A stretch of DNA of 64,000 nt from Molossus alvarezi (lineage: Eukaryota; Chordata; Mammalia; Chiroptera; Molossidae), in contig CM073889.1 of assembly GCA_037176705.1 (NCBI GenBank), forward strand, positions 103,929,890 to 103,993,889. The letters run 5' to 3'. A program made the translations under genes and the position numbers. The stretch's first letter is position 1. Each line of letters begins with the position of its first letter. The notes below the pieces were generated by a model. That model worked only from the letters and a program-made list of their open reading frames with translations. It did not search any database and was not told the origin of the DNA. This document shows positions 22,966 to 34,252 of the stretch, one piece after another.

Positions 22966-24268
22966 CTAGACTGAGAGCCTTAGAAGAGACTCTCTCTCCC
23001 GGTCTCCACATCCTCATTATTTGGGGGTAGTGCGTAGTATATGAAAGATCACCAGCAGCAAACTACTGGATAAAACTGAATTGTGATATAGTGGGTGGGC
23101 TTATGTAGAAAATAGAATCAGGTTGACTGTGTGTTGCTCTAAACATGAGGATAGAATTTCTCATGTAAGGGGTGGCATGGAGGATGATTGGAGTTAATGT
23201 GCAAAGCAGCTTTTTCTCAATAGACCTACTGGGCAGTGAAATGGGCTTCCTTGTCAGGTATGTAGATCAGACCCCAAAATCACTCCACTGAAGCCAGCGG
23301 TCACTTTTCAGGGCTTCAGTACGACAGACCCGTGCGTTAGGGTGCGAACTGCAGCTGGAGGAGAATAACTGAGCTTCAGCCATGCTCATGAGCAACCTTC
23401 GAGGTGGACTGTGGAACACTCCAAACACCTTGACCTGTCAGATTCAGGCCCTGACTGTCAGCAAGGATTCCTTCTTCGTTTTAGAATATCTCAAATGTAT
23501 ACGTTGTTTTTCCGACGATAGCTTTTACTAAACTAATATAGTTCTAGAATTGTCTATTCGTTTTTGTCTGTTTGTGTTTTAAGGAAGCCTCTTTGGAGAT
23601 AGAACACCGAATTAGGGATTAAATGTTTATCAGGAAACAAACACTAATCATAATAAATAAAGAATAAGTGAGCAAACAATATCAAATGAGATATCATTAT
23701 CGTTGATTAAAAAGGGAGGGGAGACATTATTTGAAATTTTTAGACATCTGCCTTTGAAATAACTGAACTCAACTGTATTTTGGGGCTCGGCACAGAGCAG
23801 GCATTCAGTGCTGTTGACTATGAAGAGACTACATGTACTAGGTCTGATTCTTCATGCCCATTCTGATTTGTAGAGTGAAAACCCTGCAGATTATTTGAAC
23901 CATTTTCAAAAAGCCTGTTTCCTTTTTTGAAACAACAATTTATCTGTTTTGTGTTTTTATCTCTGCGTTCAAAAACCACATGGTTCTAACTATAAAACAG
24001 TATCACAGGCGTGGAAAATGCTAAAACACAGCTGAGAAACAGCGGGTGTTTTTGTAGGTTAACAGTATGTATGCCACTGAAGGCATCAGCAAAATGCACT
24101 ATTTTATGCATGAGATTGAAGGATCTCGGGGGTGGAGTGTTTCACTTCATTCGCCAGGAGCTGTGCTTTCTCGTGGTTGGGGGCTGCCGTGTTGGTGGAG
24201 CGTTCACAGAACAGGCGAGAGCAGAGCCTGCAAAGGGGCTTCAGGGAGGAAGAAGTGAATCGAGGCTT
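22966..24268. other. Unique sequence
   Basis: No gene or recent repeat. Frames at 24011-24271 overlap in three phases and extend toward a SINE; none has a recognisable domain. Confidence 0.4.
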
Positions 24269-24284
24269 TAACAAGGGCCCTAGC

Positions 24285-24525
24285 CTTGGCCGGTTTGGCT
24301 CAGCGGTTAGAGTGTCGGCCTGCGGTCCGGAGAGACCCGGGTTCGGTTCCCGCTAAGGGCACGTACTTCGGTTGCAGTTTGTCCCCGGCCCTGGTTGGTC
24401 GTGCGGGTGGCAGCCACTCGATGTGTCCCTTCACGTCGATGTTTCTCTCTCTCTCTCCCTTCCTCTCTCTCCCTCCCTCTCTATCTGTACAAAAAATGAA
24501 AAAAAAAAAAAAAAAAAAAAAGAGG
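24285..24525 (+). mobile_element. Young Ves SINE, perfect 16-bp target duplication
   Basis: Intact box A TGGCTCAGCGG (24296-24306) and box B GGTTCGGTTCC (24340-24350), a core GGTTGGTCGTGCGGG, a CT-rich middle and an A run of about 22 (24500-24521). Duplication TAACAAGGGCCCTAGC at 24269-24284 and 24526-24541 without a mismatch. It belongs to the subfamily with a single-G GGTTGGTCG core and a TGTACAAAAAATG tail. Confidence 0.96.
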
Positions 24526-24774
24526 TAACAAGGGCCCTAGCTTCACATCTGACAGCATTCTCAGCTCTTTTATTGCTACACGGGATGATTTGCGGCAGTT
24601 TTCTCAACCAGCGAGTCAGCTTCTTCCTCTGTTCGCTGGAAATACAAAGAGCCTTCCTGTCCAACCAAGGAGAGAAATGACACTGACCAAACAATTATTT
24701 TGGGGAGAAACGCCTCAAATACAAATCAACATTAACCATAATTTATTAAATTATTGACTTAACATCTATTAATG

Positions 24775-25065
24775 ATTGAATCATGTCACCCAAAAAGATG
24801 TGTTGAAATCCTAGGCCCTAGCACCTCCGACTGTGACCTTGTTTGTCAGAGGGATTCTTGCAGATGCAGTTAGGGTAAGACCATACTGCAGTAGGGTAGG
24901 CTCTTAATCCAGTATAACGGTGTACTTATAAAATGGCACACGGACACGTAGGGAGAACGCCATGTGATGGCAGAAGCAGAGATTGGAATGATAAAGCTGT
25001 AAGCCAAGGATCAGTGACCACCACCAGAAGTTAGGGAGAGGCAAGGAAGGATTCTACCAAGAGTT
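24775..25065 (+). mobile_element. MLT1-type MaLR LTR, 3'-truncated
   Basis: TGATTGAATCATGTCACCCA, AAAAGATGTGTTGAAATCCT (about 24793-24815), GACTGTGACCTTGTTTGTCA, GAACGCCATGTGATGGCAGA and CCACCAGAAGTTAGGGAGAG follow the MLT1 consensus order. It is cut at ~25065 by the next SINE. Solo LTR remnant without internal sequence. Confidence 0.75.
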
Positions 25066-25290
25066 TTATTTATTGATTTATTTTTAATTTAAAAATTTTT
25101 AATTAATTTGAGAGACAGGAAGGGAGATGAAAGGAGAGGAGAAAGATAGAAACGTTGACTGGCTGCCTCCTGCACACCCTCTATGGGGGATCAAGGTCGC
25201 AACCCAGGCATGTGCCTTGACTGGGACTCAAACCAGTGACCTCCTGGGACACAGGACAACGCCCAACCAACTGAGCCACCCAGCCAGGCC
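25066..25290 (-). mobile_element. Ves SINE
   Basis: The minus-strand head GGCCTGGCTGGGTGGCTCAG starts at 25290; box B-like GGTTTGAGTCCCAG is near 25222-25235. It is diverged and truncates the MLT1 LTR on its left. Confidence 0.85.
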
Positions 25291-25395
25291 ATTGTGCTAT
25301 TATTTATGTCCTTGAGGTTATTTACATCTATTGAATGTGTATGATAGACATACTGTATAATGTGTTACTATATATCTTTTCCCAACTCTGTGTTT

Positions 25396-25575
25396 TAGCA
25401 AGTTGAAGTTGGTAGCTTGAAAGCATTCATGATGGGAAATCAGATCACCAAGGAAGTCATTAAATGCTACAAAGAAGGACGTTCACCTCCCCAACCCACA
25501 ACCAAAATAGTTGAGAATATGTGCCAGTCTGCTGCTGGTTCAGACTTGCCCCGTTGCCGACTCTTGTACCACTGA
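25396..25575 (+). other. Open segment after an acceptor-like site, identity unknown
   Basis: After CTGTGTTTTAG, an open frame of 58 codons begins QVEVGSLKAFMMGNQ and ends at a stop at 25573-25575. No later donor was identified. It could be a terminal exon, a truncated retrocopy or chance. I do not recognise the peptide. Confidence 0.15.
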
Positions 25576-26466
25576 GGTTTTCATGACTTTGGATATTGTA
25601 TAAGAAAGATGGATTAGACTACATGGAAGGTCCTTAAAGTTAAATAGGGCTGTATGTGTATAGGAAAGTTAGCAGAAGCTGTCGCAGTGGTGTTTTAGAA
25701 TGTGCTCTGACCTTTATGAATATAAAGAAGTTGTCAGTCCTCCAAGTACAATTTTTTTAGGGAACAAGATGCTACCATCTTTTTGTGACTTATCATGATC
25801 AGTCGTTCTCCTAAGATGGATAAGAATAAAAAAGTTCATAACCTTCTGGAGGCTTTTTTCCTTCTGAATCCCACATTTTGCATGATGGAGTAGCGATTTA
25901 TCAGAACAATGAGTCACACTTTGCATTTAAAATACAACCTTTGTCTCTTGGGTGACCTTTTGATATTATCTCTAACCTGCAAGAGACTGTTTCTTGTTTG
26001 ATTATGTTCCATGGATAAATTTCCCTAGGTTATTTGAAATAGCTCATATATTTGTGTTTTATTTTTTATTGTATTTTTCTTAGACAAAAGCAATGAGATG
26101 CAACGTGCTATAACTCAGAGTGAATTAATTTTATCTGGGTGATATCTGGGGAAAATCCTCTGTTAGTCTAATTTTTCTTTACTTATTTTTCCTGGGATTG
26201 TCCATTTGAGTGTGACCACATGACCAGAAACTCATCCTGGTCACTTAATGCAGCTAGGCAGCTGTTTCAGAGACTTTTTCTCTAATTTTATTAATCCGTG
26301 TCGTCCAAATATTGTGTATCACAATCTGAGAAAATTACTAGAGCCATAAAAAATATATATATTTCTAGCCCTTTACCCTATAACAAAAACAATTGAAAAA
26401 TACATTCTTTATTTTCTTGTTGTTATAACTATAATAGAAAAGAAATGAGTAGGTTTTCCTAAGATA
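25576..26466. other. Unique sequence
   Basis: Nothing recognised as gene or repeat. Confidence 0.4.
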
Positions 26467-26479
26467 CAGTTATTTTATT

Positions 26480-26721
26480 ATTATTATTTTTTAATCCTCA
26501 CCTGAGGAGATGCCTTTTTATTGATTTTTAGAGGAAGGGGAAGGGAAGAGAGAGAGAGAAGGATAAACACTGATGTGAGAGTAAAACATCCATAGACTTG
26601 CATGCACCCCGACTAGAGCCTACAACCTGGATACGTGCCCTGACTGGGAATCCCACCCCCATCTTTTGTCGTATGGGATGATGCTCCACCACCTGAGCCA
26701 CACTGGCCAGGACCTGACATG
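26480..26721 (-). mobile_element. Ves SINE with 13-bp target duplication
   Basis: The minus-strand head CCTGGCCAGTGTGGCTCAGG begins at about 26713. The plus side starts with T-rich tail sequence and TCCTCACCTGAGG at 26496-26508. Perfect duplication CAGTTATTTTATT at 26467-26479 and 26722-26734. Box B is degraded (GGGGGTGGGATTCCC). Confidence 0.9.
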
Positions 26722-26734
26722 CAGTTATTTTATT

Positions 26735-28609
26735 GTTAACACTTACTGTTTAATGATTGCAGAAGTAACCAATGACATATCTCACTCCTCTGGCCACACG
26801 AATGTGTTTTTGAGCTCCCAGCTCATGCACATTTTGACACTGTTCTCCTGCATCACACAATACAGCAATGTGTTCAGGGCGACATGAATGAGAGCTACCA
26901 CGTGATAGACTATCCTAAATGGCATCGTCTTCTCTGGGGAAAAGAAGCCATCACCATGATGCATGGTGCATTTGAAAATAAAAAACTTTTGCCGCACATT
27001 CGGTTGACAGTGCAGGGGTGACCGGTTTCCTCTCTAGAGAATCCAGCTCGCCTCCTGTCGTGGTGACGGTGGCGGTGCTGGACGGCTTTTGCTTCTCATA
27101 GACCAAGTGACCAGGGATGTCAGAGACGAGCAAATAATTCACAACAGACCAATTACTTTTGCCTGTTGGTGAGATTCAAAATCAACTCATTTCTGATTAA
27201 ACACACGTTTGCTCGTTATGCCTTTAATTACATCCCACTTTGTGTCTGTTTTCCTCCGAACGCTGATGCACAGCACGTGACAGGTGTTTAAAAAGCATTT
27301 GTCTGCGAAGTGGCGCTAGCCTTGGGGAGACAGACGGGAGGGGCCGGGAGGACAGCAGGACAGATGTGCACCTGATTCCTTCATGGGCAAGCTGGGTATC
27401 AGCACACGGACTTTATCAAGCCGGGAATGGAACTGGTCTTTTCCTTTGTGTTTATTCTTTGTGTGCCCCCAACACCTAGGGAAGCTGCCTGTCAGGGCCT
27501 CTCCCCGACAAAGGAAACTCACTCCTCAGAACACATCTCGTGTGCTTGATTTGTAGGAGCCATGGTTACGTAGCTTTGGGGATAACAGAATTGGCACATG
27601 CTAGAAACAAAGCGGTAGAACGGGACCGTGACGGGGCCAGGCGTGAGGAGTGCCATCGGGGGGCAGGTGCAGCGGGGACGTGACCTGCCTCCCTCTGCGT
27701 CTCGCTGTCCCATTTCCTCAGCGACGTGGCTTCAAGATGGTCAGACCTCGGATAACTAATTAAAGTGCTGGAAGAAATCGTTATTCTTTAATTAAATAAT
27801 GGATTATTGAAGGCAGGCTACTCAATACATGATTGAAAATGCTGTGAAACTAAGAGATCCCTTCCTCTTGGATCTATAACACATGCTGAACCCAGTAATG
27901 GGCCCCTGGGGTCGGTGGTGGAGCTCGTGTGTCAGAAGAGAGCGCCCGTGATGGAATGACCCAGACACAGTTAAGTAGGTGGGACGCTACCTCCGTCATC
28001 AGCATGCACTCTCTATGACCCCTCGGTGGCGTTCGGAGGTCTAGATGTCATTACTAATGACACTATGAAGTGCTTGGACCTGGGACCCCCCTCCTTTACT
28101 TTCTCAGGAAGAGAAGAGAGAGAGAGGCCCTCCCCAAAGCTGTCTCTCTCTACCTCCGGGCCCACTGTAGATTTTGGGCCTAAGCCTCCACTGTATGGCT
28201 ACGGTCCAAGTCAGGAAACTGGTAAGTTTTTCTTTCGTGATTGGCTTTGAAAAGCTAGAAGAGAAGAATCACAAAAACCATCCATAAGAAAACACACGCA
28301 CATATCTCTTTGATATTCCCTTCCTACTAGGCATTCATGAGTTATTAGTGATTATATTAAACCCATTCAGCATCTGGCTCCATTCCAATGTTGATATCAC
28401 TCAAAAGTCTACAATCTATATGTATCTCAGCTTTATTTTTTATATATATACATGTCACATATGTATATTTTATACAAATAAAATATATGTACATACACAC
28501 ATTTTATTTAAATGTGTATATTAGAAACTATTCTTATCTTTTCTTACTTCTCTTCCCTCCTTTCTCTCCCTTTCCTTCTTCTGTCCTTGTTTTTTCTTTT
28601 TTGTTCTAC
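26735..28609. other. Unique sequence; moderately GC-rich at 27290-28220
   Basis: No gene is recognised. Frames at 27316-27713 (minus) and 28026-28250 (plus) have no recognisable domain. An AT-rich low-complexity run lies at 28437-28515. Confidence 0.35.
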
Positions 28610-28648
28610 ACACACGTCAATGATATATAAAATATCATTGACGTGTGT
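28610..28648. repeat. Perfect 17-bp inverted repeat with 5-nt loop
   Basis: Arms ACACACGTCAATGATAT (28610-28626) and ATATCATTGACGTGTGT (28632-28648) are exact reverse complements around ATAAA. It is too short for a standard pre-miRNA. The arms contain TGACGTGT, a half CRE-like word. Confidence 0.97.
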
Positions 28649-28734
28649 CCAAATATCAGAAATATAGAATGTCAGTGATTACACTGTAATGTAATTCTGA
28701 TGGGATTTATAAAGCCGACCTTTGGAGACATAGC

Positions 28735-28880
28735 AGAGGAGACAGTGGCTAAGACTAAATGAATATCGACATATTGGCTCAAGTATTTACTACTACTTGG
28801 AAATGTTACTTAATCGTATTGAACCTCAGTTTCCTCTTAAATAAAATGGGACTAATTACTCATTGTGTTGTATAAAATGA
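28735..28880 (-). mobile_element. MIR SINE fragment
   Basis: GAAATGTTACTTAATCGTAT, GAACCTCAGTTTCCTCTTAA (about 28820-28839) and AAAATGGGACTAATTACTCA match antisense MIR order. Confidence 0.65.
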
Positions 28881-28919
28881 AATGATTTGACATAAAATGT
28901 TTAAAAATGTGTTTAACTC

Positions 28920-29143
28920 ATTTCTTTGGATTTTTTCCCCTCCTTTATTGATTTTAGAGACAGAGGAAGGGAGAGGGAGAGAGAGATGGAAACATCAATG
29001 AGAAAAAACATCGATTGGCCGCCTCCTGCATGCCCCCCACTGGGGATCGGGCCCACAACCTAGGCATGTGCCCTGACTGGGAATCGAACCAGTGACCTCT
29101 TGGTGCAGGGGTCGACACTCAATCACTGAGCCACACCAGCCAG
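28920..29143 (-). mobile_element. Ves SINE, AATCAATAAA-tail subfamily
   Basis: The minus-strand head CCTGGCTGGTGTGGCTCAGT begins at 29143, with intact box B GGTTCGATTCC at about 29081-29091. Duplication TTTAACTC at 28912-28919 and 29149-29156, with a few ambiguous bases at the right border. Confidence 0.9.
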
Positions 29144-29547
29144 GTGTATTTAACTCTTTTTTAAGTGTTGTTTTAAGGAGTCTGTCCTGTGGTTTAGAGT
29201 ATTGTAAAGCTTCTGAAAATGTATATATGATGAATAAGTACAAAGGACATTTTGCTTAAAGCTTTCATCAGATTATTATAGGATCCTGGCCCTCTGTAGT
29301 TTGATATATCAAAGACCATTGGGAGATAATCTATTTTCAGATAGGTAACATCTGTTATTAATCTTTCTTAATAAATTAAATTATATGTGGTGTGTGTGTA
29401 TGTGTTTCTCAAAGCAGATTTGGGCAGCATTTGTGAGTAGGAATCATTGATTCAATTTGTCACAGTCTGTTTAAGCCACTTCTTGGTGTGGAAGAAGAGT
29501 TTTTTAAATATGTAATTCTTTTGTGATCTCGAAAAGTTTAAAAATTG

Positions 29548-29605
29548 CAACAGGTGTGAGGTAATATCTCATTGTGGTTTTGATTTTGATTTGGGTATCT
29601 TGTTT
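29548..29605 (-). mobile_element. Small LINE-1 fragment
   Basis: CAGGTGTGAGGTAATATCTC and ATTGTGGTTTTGATTTTGAT are the reverse complement of the well-known L1 ORF2 end ('aaaaccacaatgagatatcacctcacacctg'). Confidence 0.6.
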
Positions 29606-29637
29606 TGGAAAAGTGTGTGTTTATTTTTAGTTAGATT

Positions 29638-30845
29638 ATTTAGTTTTCTACCAATGAGCTGAGCTCTGAAGTCACCTCTGGTAATGCTGGGTCTCAGGCT
29701 GTTCCCTGTGGTGCCAGTGGTTGGCTGCATGATGGAGCAGGGCTCCGCCGGGCCCCACACTGGCTCTGGTCAGCTGGGCTCTCAGGCTGCACTACCCAAC
29801 AGGATGGTGCCAGTGGCTGCATCTCATGTTCACATTTGGTCATAGAGCTTCATGGAAGAACAGGGCCACAGGCTGTGTTCTGTGATCATGGACGGCTGCA
29901 GTCTATGCTCTGTGATTGGAAGGAGTCATTGGCTGGGTTATACCTGGACAAGGCCACAGGCTGTGTTCACCAATTAGACAGGGCCATAGGCTGGGGTCTG
30001 CTGCAGGGCAGGGCTGTAGGATGGGCTCTGAGAGGGCCCAGGGTCTCTGCTCAGGCTCCCTGGTTATGCAAGGCCAGCTGCTATCCCTAGAAGTTAGGCA
30101 GGGCTGCTGGCTTGGCGTCCTTCCCAAGCGGGGCTATCGGATAGGCTTCAGAGCTGCCAGGATTTTCTGTCCAGGCTTCCTGGTTGGGCAGGGCCAGAGG
30201 TGCTGCTCCAGCTGGGTGGGGCTGGAATCTGCCCTCCTGCCCAGGCAGTGCTGTAGACAGACTCCACAGCCAGTATGGCTTATTGGCTGGAGACCCAAAT
30301 CAGGAGACCCAGATGCGGCCGTGGTTCAGCTCTTCAGATGGGCGTATTCACCGGCTGGGATCTCACATGGCTGCTTCTGCAAGCAGGATGCAGTCTGCCA
30401 GGATCTGAGGGCTGGTGGCCGTTAAGTCCCAGACTCCATCTATGTCTCTGCCTGATACCCGCGGATGAGCCCTGCAGATTGCCCCAGGGATACCTGAGGG
30501 CAGGACCTAACTAGGGTTCCCAGGAAGTTTTATGCAATTTTAGGGGAACTGGATATTTACCCTGGGCTCTCTTTCCTCTACTGGAGTAACTATGGGCCCA
30601 GGAGGGTCCTCTCTGTGTGACACTGTGCCAGCCTGGGGGAGGGGCAATGTTCCAGTGTAGTTGTTCCTTTGCCCCTTCTGCTGTGGTCCTCCATGTCTCT
30701 GTGGCCCAGGGGCTGCTGCAGTGTCACCACTGGGTTCTGAGATTTTCACAGTGTGTCTTATCTGTGGATAGTTGCTAGCTGGTCCTCTTGCGAAGGGAAC
30801 TGAAGTCAGGAATGACCCGTGTCATCATCTTGATGATGTCCTGCA
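29638..30845. repeat. GC-rich island with degenerate ~30-bp tandem repeats
   Basis: From about 29850 to 30300, roughly a dozen diverged units of 28-31 bp recur, each built on GGCAGGGCCACAGGCTG-like text (GGGCCACAGGCTGTG, GGCCACAGGCTGTG, GGGCCATAGGCTGGG, GGGCTGTAGGATGGG, GGGCTGCTGGCTTGG). A longer period of ~119 bp shows as two copies of a CTCAGGCTCCCTGGTT-like block near 30047 and 30167. The right flank (GATAGTTGCTAGCTGGTCC, 30763-30781; CATCTTGATGATGTCC) recalls L1 5' UTRs. The 169-codon frame at 29916-30425 is a by-product of the repeat. Confidence 0.65.
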
Positions 30846-32990
30846 TATACATATTAATGATAAAGATGTCTCACAGGAAAGGATAAACTCAGAGGTAAAT
30901 AATACACATATACTTCCAACAGGGGGAGTGTTCAAGAATTCAGGAATCCCAGATTAATGCAAAACTGCGTGCTGACGTTGCTAGTTATTTGATAAAATGA
31001 AACTATGCCATGGTACATTGTAGTGTTCACTTTGTGGAGGAAGCAAAGACAGTCAAGCTCTTGTGTAAGTACAGCTGTTTGCATTGGGTTTGTTACTACC
31101 TGTGCGCTGCTCTGCACTTAAGTCTTGAGTCCCGTCCATAAATATCTGCAGCCGATTCCCTTCCACCAGGACATGACAAGGTCATGAAGTTTTGCAGCCT
31201 TCTCTTCCTGCAAATGATAATGACTGGGGATTCCAAGGAGATTGCTTGGCAGAATGTGATACGCCATCAGAAACTTAGGAATCGCTACTGGCTGCTTTGA
31301 AGTAGATGATGGACCAGTTCTGTGGGGATGCCAAGGGGATGTAGAAACGACAAAAATTAAAAAGGAAAACATGTACACACAAAAATAAAAATAAAAAGCC
31401 CTAGCTGGAATAAAGCAACTGAGTAAGTAGTTTGTATGCACTCCAAGCTTCACATAGAGACCACAATTAGTAGCATCCAGCTTAAGTATCTAGTCTTTGT
31501 TGGAAAAACACTGAGGTGGAATTATAATGGCTATGATAATTTAGGGAGACATGATTACTTGGAGAGAAACCCAAGTTGACAGTGACAAATTTCATAATAA
31601 ATTTACGGTAAGTTTGGACGTGAGTATCAGCAAATTAAATAAGCAATCAAACTCCAAATAGAATTAGTTTCCTTTGAACTGCCAACCCCATGGAGAGCCC
31701 ATTACTTGGCAAAAAAACCCAGACAACTTATAGTAAAAATCCATCAAAATATATTGTCTGGAACAAAGTAAGTGCTGAGGTAGCAACTGTGTTTATAAGG
31801 GAGAGAAACCTAATTTGTAATCAAGATCATCAACTATTAAGTTTTAAGTCAAGTATTCCAAGAATCAGAAGCAGGTTAAAGATTTGTGAGTAGAAACTGA
31901 ACCTCCCATTATTTTTTTTGAATATATATTATAAATATTTACTGTGTATTATGTTATACTATATATACTATAAATACATATTTATATTTATATATGTATA
32001 GTCATTATTATTTTTCTATCTGACAGACTTGAAGTCCAGAAGTTACCAATTCAGATACCTACAGAAGCAGAAAATTATACATGAATAGTAACAAAAAGTA
32101 TTATATAATAGTGAAGGTTTGGGACTGTGGCCAACTGGGAAGTCATTTCTATTCAGCTTTTTTCTTTCAAAACCTTTTTTCTTACAATTCACGTGCAGGT
32201 GATTTTGACCAACAGTCTCGCAGATCCAAGATCTCAGACTGAGGTCATTACATAATTACTTGAACCCAATTTACCTAAAAACATATTATATAAAAATGAG
32301 AGAGAGTTTCCTATTCCAATATTGAAAATAAGAAGCGGCGCCAGAATGTGTGCATATATTCCTTAAAGAAGGCATCTGAGCCACACGTGCAAGTGCTTTT
32401 AGGCCTCTTACCTAAGTAATCAGTCTGTAATAAGCACAAACTTTTCAGCAATGTGCTTTGAATTCCTTCATTAACGTTGTCTGCTGATCCATTTTCATTC
32501 AATCAGTGGAGATCACACTTTCATGTTCATTGATAGCTGGCACTTTGCTTAGTTATTCGCTTGACTCATGGGCCATTTTTACCAGTGATCATTAGTATTT
32601 ATTCTGCTTCATTACACTTGTGTTGATATCTCAGTAATTTCTACTTAATTTGCTTCCAAGGAAGGGTTTGGAAACTTAAACCTTTAGTCATTTCCGTGGC
32701 TCCAGGATATGCCTCTGTCTGATAGTATTTACCTATTTTCAAAAGAGAGTATGTTCTATAGAGAGAATAACTAGGAGTCTTTCCTGTTCAGCCTAATGAG
32801 AGCATGGCAGTACAAACCTTTAATAAACTTTGCCTGAGTATGAAATATTTAAGTTATGTAACATTTTTAAAAATTAGCCTTTTTGCTAACATTGTCAATG
32901 ATTCTGAAATATTCCATTATTAACAAATATTTGTAAATAAATGGATGAATTGTAATATATAACTCTAAAAGAACTTTTGTAGTAAACTAT
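30846..32990. other. Unique sequence
   Basis: No gene recognised. An AT-only low-complexity stretch lies at 31910-32000. A 111-codon minus-strand frame at 31118-31453 has no domain I recognise. Confidence 0.35.
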
Positions 32991-33291
32991 TAGTACTGAA
33001 AAAAAAAAACAGTACTAACTTTGATATAAGTTGAAAGTAACATATTCTTAGGTGAATATGTTACATATGAGTGTCTACTTGCATCAATAATACCAGAAAT
33101 AATAATTATAAACTGGTGTATATTGGAACATTTAGTACTAAAAACAAACAGTACTAACTTTGGTATAAGGAAGAAGTAAAAGCAGTACTAAATAACACTG
33201 ATGATTCTTAGGTCAATAGGTTACATATGAGTGTCTACTTGCATCAGTAATACCAGAAATAATAATTATAATAACTGGTATATATTAGAAC
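32991..33291 (+). repeat. Local tandem duplication, two ~150-bp units
   Basis: Unit 1 (32991-33132) and unit 2 (33133-33291) share ordered blocks: TAGTACTRAAAA, CAGTACTAACTTTG, ATTCTTAGGT, a 26-base exact stretch starting TTACATATGAGTGTCTAC, then TAATACCAGAAATAATAATT and CTGGTRTATATT. Unit 2 has a small extra insert with another AGCAGTACTAA. It matches no transposon I know. Confidence 0.93.
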
Positions 33292-33971
33292 TCACATCTA
33301 TATTTTGTTAAACTTCGAATTTAGAATGATACTACAGGAGTTTTGACAGACCTGGAAAAATTAGTGCACAACACGTAGATTAGGATATTAGGAGTAGAAT
33401 ACTATAATCCTCAGGAATAATCCCCTTGCCACTCTGGATTCCTATCACTGCACATTATTTTGGGGTGCTAGCAAGAATTACCTGTATCTGAACCCAAGCA
33501 CCAGTGAATAATGTCTTTCTTATTTATTTACATCTCAGCCTGAATACAAATACAAGAAGCTAAAATATAGTCTATAAATGTAATTGTGTTTTTTATTACG
33601 TGGTGATCCTTTAAACCCATTGTTTCAAATAAAAAATGGTTATAATGTAGTGAAGACTCAGGATGTTCCTCAAAGCCCAGAATCCTCAGGCACTACATTC
33701 ATTTGTCCCCGGCATTACCATCTGAGGCTTGGGATTGGTGACATGATAGTGTCCATGAGACAACAACACAGTCTGTCCGCTAGGTTGATCATGCAGTTAG
33801 GAACTGGTGCTGGTGGCTTCGGATTTATGACAAAAGTGAAAAAGTCAAAATAAGAAATTTTAAAGTGCTATGAATTCAGATTTGGAAGGTAGATGACTTA
33901 CTTTTAGACTGTGTTAGGGATTTGAACCTGTGAACATTTCTCAATGATATAGGTTTTCCATGTAGGAGTAA
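33292..33971. other. Unique sequence
   Basis: An 89-codon frame at 33584-33853 lacks a recognisable domain. No repeat seen. Confidence 0.35.
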
Positions 33972-33972
33972 T

Positions 33973-34001
<29 letters not shown>
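33972..34001. repeat. (AC)n/(AT)n microsatellite
   Basis: About 11 AC units pass into AT units, adjoining the tail side of the next SINE. Confidence 0.95.
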
Positions 34002-34004
<3 letters not shown>

Positions 34005-34016
34005 GTATATGTATGT

Positions 34017-34252
34017 ATTTTTTATCCTCACCCCGGGACATTTTTGCAGTTATCTTCAGATAGAGCAGGAGGGAGAGAGGGAGGAAGAGAGAGAGAAGCA
34101 TCGATGTGAGAGAGACACATCGACTGGCTGCCACCCACACAACCCCAACCTGGCCGGGGACACAACCGAGGCACGTGCCCTTGGCGGGAACCAAGCCCGG
34201 GACTCTGGTCCGCCGGCCAGCGCTCTAACTGCTGAGCCAAACCGGCCAGGGC
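34017..34252 (-). mobile_element. Ves SINE, GTGAGGATAAAA-tail subfamily
   Basis: The minus-strand head GCCCTGGCCGGTTTGGCTCAG-like starts at 34252; box B is degraded to GGGCTTGGTTCCC. The tail, seen on plus, is TTTTTATCCTCACCCCGGGA at 34019-34038. Confidence 0.9.

Noticed and set aside
24285..24360. tRNA-like sequence with box A and box B
   Set aside because: This is the head of a SINE; it lacks a tRNA cloverleaf with acceptor stem and is repeated across the window.
29916..30425. 169-codon open frame, the longest in the window
   Set aside because: It runs through degenerate GC-rich tandem repeats; overlapping open frames occur in other phases and on the other strand, and no domain is visible.
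31118..31453. 111-codon minus-strand frame considered as a gene copy
   Set aside because: I recognise no domain and see no A-tail, target duplication or splice context.
32991..33291. CRISPR-like repeat spacing
   Set aside because: Only two long units with diverged interiors in a mammalian genome; it is a tandem duplication.
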